From: HXMU1420-13 sp965229525
GTDB lineage: Bacteria; Bacteroidota; Rhodothermia; Balneolales; Balneolaceae
DNA: 64,000 nucleotides
Reading direction: 5' to 3'
NCBI GenBank assembly: GCA_965229525.1
Contig: OZ245886.1
Location: 682,001 to 746,000, forward strand
Shown here: one piece after another, positions 8,811-17,375 of the stretch
Layout of the letters: each line of letters begins with the position of its first letter
How positions within the stretch are numbered: position 1 is the first letter of the stretch
Translations under genes and position numbers: made by a program
Notes under the pieces: generated by a model
What the model saw: the letters and a program-made list of their open reading frames with translations, nothing else
The model's database searches: none
Told to the model about the DNA's origin: nothing

Positions 8811-9236
8811 ATGGCGGAAAACAAGACAGTTCCAACAGGTCTCAGCGTTGATGATTACATCAATGCGATAGAGCATCCGCAGCGCAAAGAAGATTGTTTA
8901 GCTCTCCTAGAATTGATGAAGACCCTAACAGGAAAAGAGCCTAAGATGTGGGGAACCAGTATGGTTGGCTTTGGTACCTATCACTACAAATACGATAGTG
9001 GTCGCGAGGGTGATATGCTTTGCACTGGTTTTTCTAATAGAACACAGGCAATTACCATTTATATGGCAACCGGGTTTGAACGTGAAAAAGAATTACTGGA
9101 AAGAGTTGGTAAGCACAAACGAAGTAAGGCGTGTTTTTACATAAAAAGACTTTCCGACGTAGACATTAACGTGCTTTCTACATTAATTTTGGAGTCATTA
9201 AAAGTAGTGGAAGAATACTACACTATTATAGAATGA
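8811..9236 (+). CDS. DUF1801 domain protein
   Basis: 141-aa soluble protein recognised as DUF1801 (YdhG/YjhX-like SHS2-type fold) by the opening region (residues 12-35) followed by PKMWGTSMVGFG and SKACFYIKRLSDVD. Many members are stand-alone proteins of unknown role; some are annotated as iron chaperone-like by distant resemblance to frataxin-type folds, which is weak. It is monocistronic, diverging from the transporter gene. No catalytic residues can be proposed. Confidence 0.75.
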   Translation: MAENKTVPTGLSVDDYINAIEHPQRKEDCLALLELMKTLTGKEPKMWGTSMVGFGTYHYKYDSGREGDMLCTGFSNRTQAITIYMATGFEREKELLERVGKHKRSKACFYIKRLSDVDINVLSTLILESLKVVEEYYTIIE

Positions 9237-9418
9237 TACTTAGACTATTCATGACATACGGGAATCACGTGGGCAAACATTCATCAGCACAACGTTTTGA
9301 TATGTATACGTTTTGTGAAAGAAGGACATTTATCCCCCACTCCCCAATTAAATACAACAATAACTCAACTTCGGATTTTTAATAATTCGACGGATTCTAA
9401 TCTCAAATAACCTTTCGG

Positions 9419-9856
9419 ATGGAAAATAGTATTGAGCTGAAAACAACAATCAAAGCAAGCGCAGATAAAGTTTGGGATGCCATCACAAACCCAGATAAAA
9501 TTGAACAGTATTTGTTCGGATCGCGCATAGAAACTGATTGGAAGCCCGGCAGTAAGTCGAATTTTTATATTGAGCAAGATGAAAAGCAGATCACAATTGT
9601 AAAGGGAGAAGTAATCCGAAATGTACCCGGCAAACTTCTGGAGCATACACTATTCCCGGCTGGCACAAGGCTGAATGACTCACCAGAAAATTACATTGTA
9701 ATTACTTATGAGTTAGAAGAACATGGAGATGAAACCGATTTAACCATCACCCAAAAAGGGTACAAATACGTGGAAGACGGTTTGCAACGATACATTGACA
9801 CTCAAAAAGGATGGAAGGTTGCCCTTCCTAAATTAGTTGAAGTAGCCGAAGGTTGA
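9419..9856 (+). CDS. SRPBCC / AHSA1 domain protein
   Basis: 145-aa protein of the START/Bet v1 superfamily, AHSA1 type. The opening segment, IELKTTIKASADKVWDAI, is the typical first strand and helix, followed by the usual DWKPGSKSNF turn and a C-terminal helix ending in GWKVALPKLVE. These proteins have a hydrophobic ligand cavity and are often stress or lipid related; no ligand can be named. Its stop overlaps the start of the following gene by four bases (TTGA), so the two are coupled. Confidence 0.82.
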   Translation: MENSIELKTTIKASADKVWDAITNPDKIEQYLFGSRIETDWKPGSKSNFYIEQDEKQITIVKGEVIRNVPGKLLEHTLFPAGTRLNDSPENYIVITYELEEHGDETDLTITQKGYKYVEDGLQRYIDTQKGWKVALPKLVEVAEG

Positions 9857-10080
9857 GTGATCAGCCAAACAATCCTCTTCATGGAGTAAAACTTCAACAA
9901 GTAATTGAAGATTTAGTCAATTATTACGGCTGGGAGCAGTTAAGTTATCATGTTGATATTAACTGCTTCAAAAACGACCCCTCTGTAAAATCCAGTTTGA
10001 AGTTTTTGCGCCGGTTTCAATGGGCACGAGATGAAGTAGAAGCACTTTGGGTTGAAGTTATTTGGCCGATGAAAAAATAA
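9853..10080 (+). CDS. VF530-like DNA-binding protein (DUF2132)
   Basis: 75-aa protein matching the VF530/DUF2132 family: NPLHGVKLQQVIEDLV, then YYGWEQL and a tail with SSLKFLRRFQWAR. The family has a small helical fold and has been described as double-stranded DNA-binding; a specific role is not established. It starts at a TTG that overlaps the stop of the SRPBCC gene, so it is read from the same transcript. Its length is normal for the family. Confidence 0.85.
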   Translation: MSDQPNNPLHGVKLQQVIEDLVNYYGWEQLSYHVDINCFKNDPSVKSSLKFLRRFQWARDEVEALWVEVIWPMKK

Positions 10081-10094
10081 ACTAAGCATTATTC

Positions 10095-10649
10095 TTAGCG
10101 CCCTACAATATTTAGCATCTGATTTTCTAATAGTACCAGTACAACTACTCCAGTTATTCCAATCCCTAGCTTAATCCATTTCTTTTTCCAACTTGATGAT
10201 TGAGGTTGTATCAATACGGAGTTCAATGCGGTTAGTACTTTGTCGCGATTGTACCACAAGACTAATGTAATTGCTAGAAAATAACTGATCGCGCTCATCA
10301 TTGCCCCAGTAGATATTTCATAAAAATAATCAACTATAATAATATTCAATAAAATTGGAACTAGGATAGCTGCGCCTAGAATTTTTGTTCGTTCGAAAAG
10401 CAGTAAGGCAGCACCAATTAATTGAGATCCTCCTATAAATAAGATGTAGCCAAATGAGTAGCCAAAAAAAGTCCATGCAAGATCAAAACTTCCGACTTCA
10501 GCTAACGGTGTGGTTGCGATGGTATCAGGTATGTTACCATCTTGATAAAACTGCCCACCCATTAGTTTGCCTAAACCATATACACTAAGCATGGTAGCTG
10601 CATACAGTCTTGCAGTAAATTCAATATAATTTTTCCAGTTAATTTTCAT
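10095..10649 (-). CDS. DoxX-like integral membrane protein
   Basis: 184 aa with four or five predicted transmembrane helices and the DoxX-like opening helix (RLYAATMLSVYGLGKL). DoxX-type proteins are small membrane proteins found beside quinone- or thiol-linked redox enzymes, but many are of unknown function, and no partner lies next to this gene. It converges with the VF530 gene, with 14 bases between stop codons. A GGAGG-like purine run (cctcc on the plus strand at 10656-10660) stands 6 bases before the start codon and serves as its ribosome binding site. Confidence 0.7.
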   Translation of the reverse strand: MKINWKNYIEFTARLYAATMLSVYGLGKLMGGQFYQDGNIPDTIATTPLAEVGSFDLAWTFFGYSFGYILFIGGSQLIGAALLLFERTKILGAAILVPILLNIIIVDYFYEISTGAMMSAISYFLAITLVLWYNRDKVLTALNSVLIQPQSSSWKKKWIKLGIGITGVVVLVLLENQMLNIVGR

Positions 10650-10685
10650 CTAAACCTCCGTTTTTAAACGGATAGACACTACGTA

Positions 10686-11819
10686 TCAAAGTTGTTTTGT
10701 TTCAGCTATTTGTGAAAACATGGAATCGTAATAAGCTCTCTGTTCATACCAATTGTATCGGACAATTTTTGTTTTTTGGCTTTGAGCTACTGGACTATGC
10801 GCCCAATTTATGATCAAATACTTTAAGCATTGAGTAAACTCACCTTCCTCATACAAGCAACATACTTTCTGATGATCGGTGAGATGCTCCGGATAAGCTA
10901 GACGATTTGGTAACAGCGAATAGCATTCGCAGTACATAGCTTCTACCACACTGCCACCAAAAAAGTCCTGCTTTGAGGTAACGGGCAAAATATCTGCCTT
11001 CCATAGCATATGAGCGTATTCTTCAAATGACTCAACATATCCCCAATGAATTATTTGTTTTTGCAGTCTTGATTTAGCTTTATCAAAAATTGGTGGATTT
11101 ACATCATTCTGTTCACCAATAACAATCAATTCAAACGCTACACCCTCTTCATCCAATTGGAATAAAGTCTCAAAAAAAGCTTCTGGATTTTTATCATATT
11201 CCCACCGGTGATTCCAAAGCAATACCGGTTTCTTATTATTGGCATGAATTCTGAACTCATCAAATCGGGATAAATCCATACCCAAATGTAGCACTTCACT
11301 TTTTTTTCGGATGACTTCAATATTCTCTTTGCCCTGCTTATCCGGAAATTGATTAAGAAATTTGGGAAGTGCACCCAGAAATGATTCTAGATGATATTCT
11401 GAATTAAAGAAAACTCGATCAGCAATTAAAGCAGATGTATAATTGATAAAGGCATAATGATTATCGCGCTTATGCTTTACATCACGATCTTGTGGCGACC
11501 AGGGATAGGTGAGTTGGTTCTCATGAAAATAGATGGCAGTAGGTACACCAGCAGAATTCTCTTTGGTTAAGCCAAGAAATGTTGAGAAATCCAGCATTGA
11601 AGTTCCAAGAATAAGATCTGGAATAATTTCCAGTTCATTGAATTGCTTTGCCAGGGAAACTGCACCGCCATGCATTCTCCATTTCCAATGTCGACCCGGT
11701 AGACTGAGTATTTCGATACTATGATTGGAGTGTTGTTTTAACCCTTCCGCCCATTGTTGATGTGAACCGGAGAAAAATGGTTCTAATAAAACGATATTTA
11801 GCCTTTTATTTGTTGACAC
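10686..11819 (-). CDS. Putative tRNA-queuosine alpha-mannosyltransferase (DUF3524 glycosyltransferase)
   Basis: 377-aa GT-B fold glycosyltransferase. The first ~170 residues form the DUF3524 domain (LLEPFFSGSHQQWAEG at about residues 11-26, later RHWKWRMHG and ENQLTYPW), followed by a GT4-like C-terminal domain with VLLWNHRWEYDKNPE and the acceptor-side EAMYCECYSLLPNR motif. This is the layout of human GTDC1/QTMAN, which adds mannose to queuosine in tRNA-Asp. The bacterial homologues probably modify queuosine or a related tRNA base, although this has to be taken as inference. GTG start at 11819. No queuosine synthesis gene is in the window. Confidence 0.75.
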   Translation of the reverse strand: MSTNKRLNIVLLEPFFSGSHQQWAEGLKQHSNHSIEILSLPGRHWKWRMHGGAVSLAKQFNELEIIPDLILGTSMLDFSTFLGLTKENSAGVPTAIYFHENQLTYPWSPQDRDVKHKRDNHYAFINYTSALIADRVFFNSEYHLESFLGALPKFLNQFPDKQGKENIEVIRKKSEVLHLGMDLSRFDEFRIHANNKKPVLLWNHRWEYDKNPEAFFETLFQLDEEGVAFELIVIGEQNDVNPPIFDKAKSRLQKQIIHWGYVESFEEYAHMLWKADILPVTSKQDFFGGSVVEAMYCECYSLLPNRLAYPEHLTDHQKVCCLYEEGEFTQCLKYLIINWAHSPVAQSQKTKIVRYNWYEQRAYYDSMFSQIAETKQL

Positions 11820-11853
11820 CCCCTAAATCCCCTCTCAAGAGGGGACTTTCTCA
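11816..11853. repeat. CCCCTAAATCCCC-type intergenic hairpin motif
   Basis: Contains CCCCTAAATCCCC followed by CAAGAGGGGACTTT; CCCCTCT at 11829-11835 pairs with AGAGGGG at 11838-11844. Similar C-rich hairpins are scattered between genes in many Bacteroidota genomes. It begins inside the first codons of the mannosyltransferase gene and lies before the GNAT stop codon in the direction of minus-strand reading. Confidence 0.5.
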
Positions 11854-11864
11854 CTCCTCAATTC

Positions 11865-12314
11865 TCATTGCTTATTATTATTAGTCCACTCGTAAAAATT
11901 AACAGAATCCATCAATTCAAAATCGGTTGCCGGATACAATTGATTCCCAATATCGTTTGATTTACCTGTTTCTAAATACATTCCACATGCATCTGTATCC
12001 CGACAAAGTTGTTTGGCTCTTTCGATCAAAGCTTTGGAAATTCCTTTTCCACGGTGATTAGGATCAACAAACAGATCGTTCAAAACCCATAGTCGAGCCA
12101 TTCTGGTAGATGAAAAAATGGGGAATAACTGAACAAACCCAGTGGCTTCATCACCTTCCCAAGCCATAAAAATTTCTGCTTCCTTCTTTTCGATACGATC
12201 TCGAAGAAAGGCTTCACTAGCGATCAAATCTGACTCCATTTTGTAGAAGCGTCGGTAGTGATCAAAGAGAATGTTTAGTTGTTCCAGATTCGAAATTGTC
12301 GCTTTTCTGATCAT
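11865..12314 (-). CDS. GNAT family N-acetyltransferase
   Basis: 149-aa acetyltransferase with the GNAT fold. The acetyl-CoA pyrophosphate loop is visible as HRGKGISKALIERA near residues 90-103, preceded by the strand RLWVLNDLFVDP. Substrate is not predictable; the family acetylates amines of small molecules or proteins. It lies 5 bases after the stop of the preceding minus-strand gene (12320-13027) and may be cotranscribed with it. Confidence 0.85.
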   Translation of the reverse strand: MIRKATISNLEQLNILFDHYRRFYKMESDLIASEAFLRDRIEKKEAEIFMAWEGDEATGFVQLFPIFSSTRMARLWVLNDLFVDPNHRGKGISKALIERAKQLCRDTDACGMYLETGKSNDIGNQLYPATDFELMDSVNFYEWTNNNKQ

Positions 12315-12319
12315 TAGTT

Positions 12320-13027
12320 TTAGTCCTCCGGAAATGAGTTTAGCCGTTCAAAGGAAATAATCATTCCTCCTCTTTTCCAAGTCATTGAGTCTTCATTTTT
12401 AAAATTCAGGTCCCAATATTGCAATGGTTTGGAACCATCATAATACAAAATATCGATAACTGGTCGGTGTGCATCTATTCTCCACATCCCGCTCCTTCTC
12501 CCTTCAACAGTAATCTCTTGAAGCAAATTATCCCATCGTACAAAAACAGCCTGGAATTCACTCTCTTTAAATTCTTCGGTCTTTACCTGATTCCCAAAAA
12601 TGGCTTCCGTAACCATCCACAAACCCACTGCATTCGTTGCCTGATTTTTTGGGATGTCATAGATCCTTCGCTGAGTAACGGTAACCAATTCCCCATTTTC
12701 TTCTCGAGTCCAAATCATCTCGTCTTCGCTGTTAAATTCTACATCAAAAGGACCAAAAGTATTATCAAACCCTGTTGAGACTATAATGTTCAGTTTTTTT
12801 GCGACTTCATCATATTCCCAGCTTCCATCTGAGTTTTGCAGCCAGCCATTGCCACTTGTGTATTTCCCATCTTCGAGAAAATTCGACCATTTCGCTATTG
12901 GTGTCATCATTTCATCACCAACCCTAACAGAGGTTGTTTCCCATAATCCATAAATTTGAGCATTTATTGATGTTGACAATAAAAACTGAATTAATACTAA
13001 CCCAGCTATCTTTGTACAAATTTTCAT
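12320..13027 (-). CDS. Exported protein of unknown function, lipocalin-like repeats
   Basis: 235 aa with a signal peptide (hydrophobic residues about 7-20, likely cut after INA). The mature protein seems to contain two related beta-rich units, each opening with a GLW-ET/GLWMVTEA segment and later a W-rich strand pair (IWTREENGE; MTWKRGGM). This pattern resembles lipocalin-like DUFs of Bacteroidota that report or bind small hydrophobic compounds, but no family can be named with confidence. It begins 2 bases downstream of the FAD-enzyme gene's stop codon, so it probably belongs to that transcript. Confidence 0.6.
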   Translation of the reverse strand: MKICTKIAGLVLIQFLLSTSINAQIYGLWETTSVRVGDEMMTPIAKWSNFLEDGKYTSGNGWLQNSDGSWEYDEVAKKLNIIVSTGFDNTFGPFDVEFNSEDEMIWTREENGELVTVTQRRIYDIPKNQATNAVGLWMVTEAIFGNQVKTEEFKESEFQAVFVRWDNLLQEITVEGRRSGMWRIDAHRPVIDILYYDGSKPLQYWDLNFKNEDSMTWKRGGMIISFERLNSFPED

Positions 13028-13029
13028 GC

Positions 13030-14592
13030 TTAATTCTTCATTGAAAAATTCTTAATTGCGATCGCTACCTTTTCCCCATCTATGGCTGCAGATACAATCC
13101 CCCCGGCATAACCGGCTCCTTCCCCGCATGGGAATAACCCTTTGATTCTAACATGTTCAAGTGTTTCTCGATCACGAGGGATACGAACCGGTGATGAGGT
13201 CCTGGTTTCAGGAGCATGAACAACAGCTTCATTCGTCAAATATCCCTTCATAGATTTATCAAACATTCGGAATCCATTTTTCAAGGAATTATGAACCTGT
13301 TTAGGTAAAACATCTCCCAATAAAACAGGGGTAATTCCAGGTGAATATGAGGTTTTTGGTAGATTTGATGATACCCTACCTTCCACAAAATCGAGTAGCT
13401 TTTGCGCCGGTGCTGATTGTGTCTCACCAGCCGCACTCCAGGCTTTTTGCTCAATGGCTTTCTGGAATTCCATGGCAGCAAGTGGACCAAAATTCTCGAA
13501 TGGTTTAAAGTCAGTTTCATTTAACTCGACCACAATCCCGGAATTTGCTGTTGATCGGGCTCTTCGGGAAGACGACCAGCCGTTTGTCACAATTTCGCCT
13601 GGCGAGGTAGCGCAGGGCGCAATTACCCCACCCGGACACATACAAAAAGAGTATACACCTCTTCCATCAACTTGCTTCACAATACTATAGGGTGATGGTG
13701 GCAAATATTCACTTCTAATATCACAATGATACTGAATGGAATCGATTAAGGATTGGGCGTGTTCAACCCGAACTCCAACCGCAATTGGCTTGAGCTCTAT
13801 TTCAATTTCTTTTTGATAAAGTAACTCGAAAATATCACGTGCAGAATGACCTGTTGCCAAAATTACCTGATCAGCTTTAAATGTATTGCCGGATTTTGTT
13901 TTTACCCCTTTGAAGGAATCACCTTCTAAAATAAAATCGGTTACACGGGTATTGAAATGTATCTCGCCACCATGCTCTAAAATCGTTTCTCGCATCTTCG
14001 CGATAATCCCTGGAAGTTTATTCGTGCCAATATGCGGATGAGCTTCAATCATAATTTCCTTCACAGCACCAAATCCTACTAGTAATTCCAATATTCGATT
14101 CACATCACCGCGTTTTTTTGAACGGGTGTAGAGTTTGCCATCGGAATAAGTTCCTGCTCCACCTTCTCCAAAGCAGTAATTTGAATCTTCATTTACAATG
14201 TGATGAACATTGATTCCTTTCAAATCCTGGATTCGATCTTTCACGTCTTTTCCCCGTTCAAGAACAACCGGCTTTAATCCCAGTTCGATAAGTTTTAGAG
14301 CAGCGAAAAGTCCTGCAGGGCCAAGTCCTACAATCAATACTTCTCTAGCGTTTCGTACATCCGGGTAATCTGGAAGATTGACCGGAATTTCCTCGAAATC
14401 CTCATTTATAAATACCTGAACTTTCAGGTTGATGTACACTTGTTTTTGGCGGGCATCTATGGAACGTCGAAGAATCTCGATATGTCGAATCTGATCTTCA
14501 GGAATTCCTATCGATTTGGAAACGTGGGTTTTTAATTGCTGTGGCTGTCCGGCTATCTCCGGAAAAACCCTAAGCTGAATTTCTTTCTGCAT
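13030..14592 (-). CDS. FAD-dependent dehydrogenase of the COG2509 type
   Basis: 520-aa NAD(P)/FAD-dependent oxidoreductase. A ~90-residue N-terminal domain precedes the FAD-binding motif GLGPAGLFAALKL (near residue 90); later come NEDSNYCFGEGGAGTYSDGKLYTR, interrupted here only for brevity of quotation, and the C-terminal GEGAGYAGGIVSAAIDG. This is the layout of the uncharacterised FAD-dependent dehydrogenases (COG2509), distantly related to BaiN/HI0933 enzymes. Substrate is unknown; the wide distribution suggests a housekeeping redox role. It heads a minus-strand group with the exported protein and the GNAT gene. Confidence 0.82.
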   Translation of the reverse strand: MQKEIQLRVFPEIAGQPQQLKTHVSKSIGIPEDQIRHIEILRRSIDARQKQVYINLKVQVFINEDFEEIPVNLPDYPDVRNAREVLIVGLGPAGLFAALKLIELGLKPVVLERGKDVKDRIQDLKGINVHHIVNEDSNYCFGEGGAGTYSDGKLYTRSKKRGDVNRILELLVGFGAVKEIMIEAHPHIGTNKLPGIIAKMRETILEHGGEIHFNTRVTDFILEGDSFKGVKTKSGNTFKADQVILATGHSARDIFELLYQKEIEIELKPIAVGVRVEHAQSLIDSIQYHCDIRSEYLPPSPYSIVKQVDGRGVYSFCMCPGGVIAPCATSPGEIVTNGWSSSRRARSTANSGIVVELNETDFKPFENFGPLAAMEFQKAIEQKAWSAAGETQSAPAQKLLDFVEGRVSSNLPKTSYSPGITPVLLGDVLPKQVHNSLKNGFRMFDKSMKGYLTNEAVVHAPETRTSSPVRIPRDRETLEHVRIKGLFPCGEGAGYAGGIVSAAIDGEKVAIAIKNFSMKN

Positions 14593-14616
14593 TCTGAAAG
14601 ATAAAATTATTTAGCT

Positions 14617-14756
14617 GTCTTCGCGAGGAGGTTGGATTGATTTGTTGTTCTGATGTTAATCGATGTGGCGATCTCGTGCTATTTAGCAATTACCCTGAGA
14701 TTGCTTCGTCGAATTCTTCTGCTCTGGATTCATGAATGTATTCTCCTCGCAAAGAC
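14617..14756. repeat. Palindromic intergenic element, copy 1 (140 bp)
   Basis: Ends are inverted repeats with one mismatch: GTCTTCGCGAGGAG at 14617-14630 and CTCCTCGCAAAGAC at 14743-14756. An inner pair, GGCGATCTC (14667-14675) and GAGATTGCTTCG (14697-14708), extends the symmetry. A second, more decayed copy with the same layout lies at 19334-19470. It has no reading frame and occupies the gap between two minus-strand genes, so it is probably a non-autonomous mobile or hairpin element. Confidence 0.75.
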
Positions 14757-14865
14757 GAACGAATTTAAATTTCCATTCAGGTTAATTATTGAGTAATAGA
14801 AATTGAGAATTGGTTATTGAATATTCCTTATTCCTAATTCACCTATTCCTAATTGATTATTAAAA

Positions 14866-16233
14866 TCACTCAATCCAAAAAGGGATATTTGCGTCATAGA
14901 TGCGCATTCTTCCAATAGAGTCGCGTTCGGCATCGAAATCGTCGACAATAGCCTGACGGATATTTAAGGAATACAAGCCAGGATTTAGTGAATCAGGTAG
15001 AAGGTAATTTCCTGCAAAACCTCTTTGATTTGTTAACCGATGGGAATTGAAAAGTAATTCACCGACCAATGGTATGTCTTCATTAACAGAGATGCTAAAG
15101 AAGGAATTAATGCATTCCAATCGGGATAAATTTGTCTGATTTCGTCTTTGAAACCGTTTTAATTCATCATCTGGGTCTTCGACTTCACAAAAAGAATTCA
15201 ACTTTTCATCCAACATTTTTGGATAAGGAATAAAAATTGGAATGTAATGTCCTGATTCTTGAAATGGTTTATTTATAATGGGTGACTCAATGAACCTACC
15301 CTCAAAGCTAGTCTCATAATAGTTTTGGTCGTATACGCCAACCACTGAAAAATCGCTATCGAATGCCCTTGAATTAAATAAGTTCAACCCACCATACTTT
15401 AACATATTCGACATCATCATTCCCATAAACACTACAAATAACACTAAACTAAATGTGTAATATTTCTTCATCGGAATATTCGACATAAAGCTCATCATCA
15501 AAAATTGTAACGGCTTTAGTACAAACGGAAAAATAGCTACCGACAGATACCATGTTAGCTTAAAATGATATCGAGCAATCTTTTCATTTTCCCTGAATCG
15601 CTTCAAATTTAAAACGGTGGTTAAAATTGCTCCCCCCAAAAAGAAAATCAATAGGATGGTATATAGGATTTTCGAGTAAATATCGTAGACGTTTTCCGGC
15701 AGTATTACTTTTGAAATATTCATTAATACAAAAAAAACTGCATAGACAAATCCTATTGCCACTAACAAAAGCACCACCGTAAAAGCAACTGAAAATATTA
15801 CACTTGCAAGCCGATCAGCTCCCATTAGAAAATCGCCGGAATGCCCAATTCGTTTTTCCATTTCTTTCTTGTAGGTATCGCTGTATTGAAGTTTTTGATA
15901 TTGAATTCCTTTAGGAAAAACCGAGTTCAATCCAATCAAGCCAACCCAAAATGCCCTAATTATAAAATGAAGTATGAAAGCGTAATTCAACATTTTTACA
16001 GCAGTTACACTCACTGCTGTTATCATGCTTGGTAAACCTACATCAATAAAACTGTCACTAGTCTGTAAATTATATTGATAATAATACAAGGCAGATTCAA
16101 GGAAATCAGGTATCTGCGACGTAGCAAAAATGGCAAGACCGGAAATCAAGAGTTCGGGTTCCCAGCTTTGTTCTGCTACTCGCTCAAGCCATCCTTTACC
16201 CTGTTGTTCATTTTCGAAGTGATTTTCGCTCAT
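14866..16233 (-). CDS. Polytopic membrane protein of unknown function
   Basis: 455 aa. A short soluble N-terminus (rich in Glu/Gln, WLERVAEQSWEPELLISG) is followed by about six transmembrane helices between residues ~25 and 275, and then a ~170-residue hydrophilic C-terminal part with several Tyr/Phe-rich strands. I do not recognise a family. The opening WEPELLISGL and the helix that ends in PSMITA resemble nothing functional that I know. It has no close operon partner; a cytochrome gene diverges from it. Function cannot be proposed. Confidence 0.65.
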   Translation of the reverse strand: MSENHFENEQQGKGWLERVAEQSWEPELLISGLAIFATSQIPDFLESALYYYQYNLQTSDSFIDVGLPSMITAVSVTAVKMLNYAFILHFIIRAFWVGLIGLNSVFPKGIQYQKLQYSDTYKKEMEKRIGHSGDFLMGADRLASVIFSVAFTVVLLLVAIGFVYAVFFVLMNISKVILPENVYDIYSKILYTILLIFFLGGAILTTVLNLKRFRENEKIARYHFKLTWYLSVAIFPFVLKPLQFLMMSFMSNIPMKKYYTFSLVLFVVFMGMMMSNMLKYGGLNLFNSRAFDSDFSVVGVYDQNYYETSFEGRFIESPIINKPFQESGHYIPIFIPYPKMLDEKLNSFCEVEDPDDELKRFQRRNQTNLSRLECINSFFSISVNEDIPLVGELLFNSHRLTNQRGFAGNYLLPDSLNPGLYSLNIRQAIVDDFDAERDSIGRMRIYDANIPFWIE

Positions 16234-16374
16234 ACCAATACCCTATTGAATAGTTCGAATGAAAGTGCATGGAAATCAAAAAAAAGGCAATTGGCATTTT
16301 TAATTGGTAATTCTCAATTCAATTGAACACATTTTGAAATTGATTCGGGTAAACAATAATTAAATAATGGGTTC

Positions 16375-17364
16375 ATGAAAGCTATAATTAGGATTCTTAC
16401 CGTACTATTAGTTTTAATCATTGTCGCCGTATCGGCATTTATGATTTATTTTGCAGCCGTTTTTCCAAAAGTTCAGGAAGCCCCGGAATTAACCATCGAT
16501 TATACTCCAGAACGTATTGAAAACGGACGTTATCTCGCGAATTATGTATATCTCTGTACGGATTGTCATTCAGATCGGGAATATTCAAGATTTGGCCACA
16601 CCGTTGATATGGCTACACTTGGAAAAGGCGGAAATCTATTTGGATTAAGAGAGGGATTTCCCGGTGATTATTATGCCAAAAACCTTACTCCTTATAACTT
16701 AAGTGGGTGGACGGATGGCGAGCTTTTCAGAGCAATCACGGCAGGTGTAGACAATGAAGGCGTATCAATGTTTCCAATAATGCCATACACGAATTATTCA
16801 CAACTCGATCCAGAAGACATCTACGATATTATTGCATATTTACGCACTCTCGAACCAATAGCCCATGATGTTCCTGAAAGTTCTTCCGCTTTTCCAATGA
16901 ATTTCATCATCAACACGATTCCGATGGAGCCTGAGTTCTCAGAGAAACCAGAAATAAACGATAAGATTGCATATGGCCGATATCTTGTAACAGCAGCAAG
17001 TTGCGCAGATTGCCATACTCCTATTGATGAACGAGGCGGTCGACTTGAAGGGATGGATTTTGCCGGTGGAATGGAATTTCATGTACCCGGTGGATTGGTT
17101 TATTCTGCGAATATCACCCCACATGAGCAAAATGGAATTGGAATGTGGACGGAAGAAGCATTTATGGCTGCGTTTAGAAGATTCGAGGATTTTGATAATT
17201 CAATTAATACTCAAACTCTTGAACCTGGAGAATACAACACTTCTATGCCATGGCGAATGTACAGCAAAATGAGTGATGATGATTTAAAAGCAATTTATGC
17301 GTATCTACGTACTTTAGAGCCGGTTGATAATTCCATGACTCGGTTCATTGCTACCAGTGAATAA
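16375..17364 (+). CDS. Di-heme cytochrome c
   Basis: 329-aa c-type cytochrome with an N-terminal hydrophobic anchor (residues about 5-30). Two heme-binding motifs are visible, CTDCH at 61-65 and CADCH at 210-214, each opening a cytochrome c domain; candidate axial methionines lie in MFPIMPY and TSMPWRMY. The two-domain form resembles the cytochrome subunit of alcohol or gluconate dehydrogenases. The next gene, a lactonase-like lipoprotein, follows after 11 bases, so both may serve periplasmic sugar oxidation, perhaps accepting electrons from GMC enzymes such as the one near 1-2.7 kb. The pairing with that distant GMC enzyme is a guess. Confidence 0.85.
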   Translation: MKAIIRILTVLLVLIIVAVSAFMIYFAAVFPKVQEAPELTIDYTPERIENGRYLANYVYLCTDCHSDREYSRFGHTVDMATLGKGGNLFGLREGFPGDYYAKNLTPYNLSGWTDGELFRAITAGVDNEGVSMFPIMPYTNYSQLDPEDIYDIIAYLRTLEPIAHDVPESSSAFPMNFIINTIPMEPEFSEKPEINDKIAYGRYLVTAASCADCHTPIDERGGRLEGMDFAGGMEFHVPGGLVYSANITPHEQNGIGMWTEEAFMAAFRRFEDFDNSINTQTLEPGEYNTSMPWRMYSKMSDDDLKAIYAYLRTLEPVDNSMTRFIATSE

Positions 17365-17375
17365 ATTCTACATCC

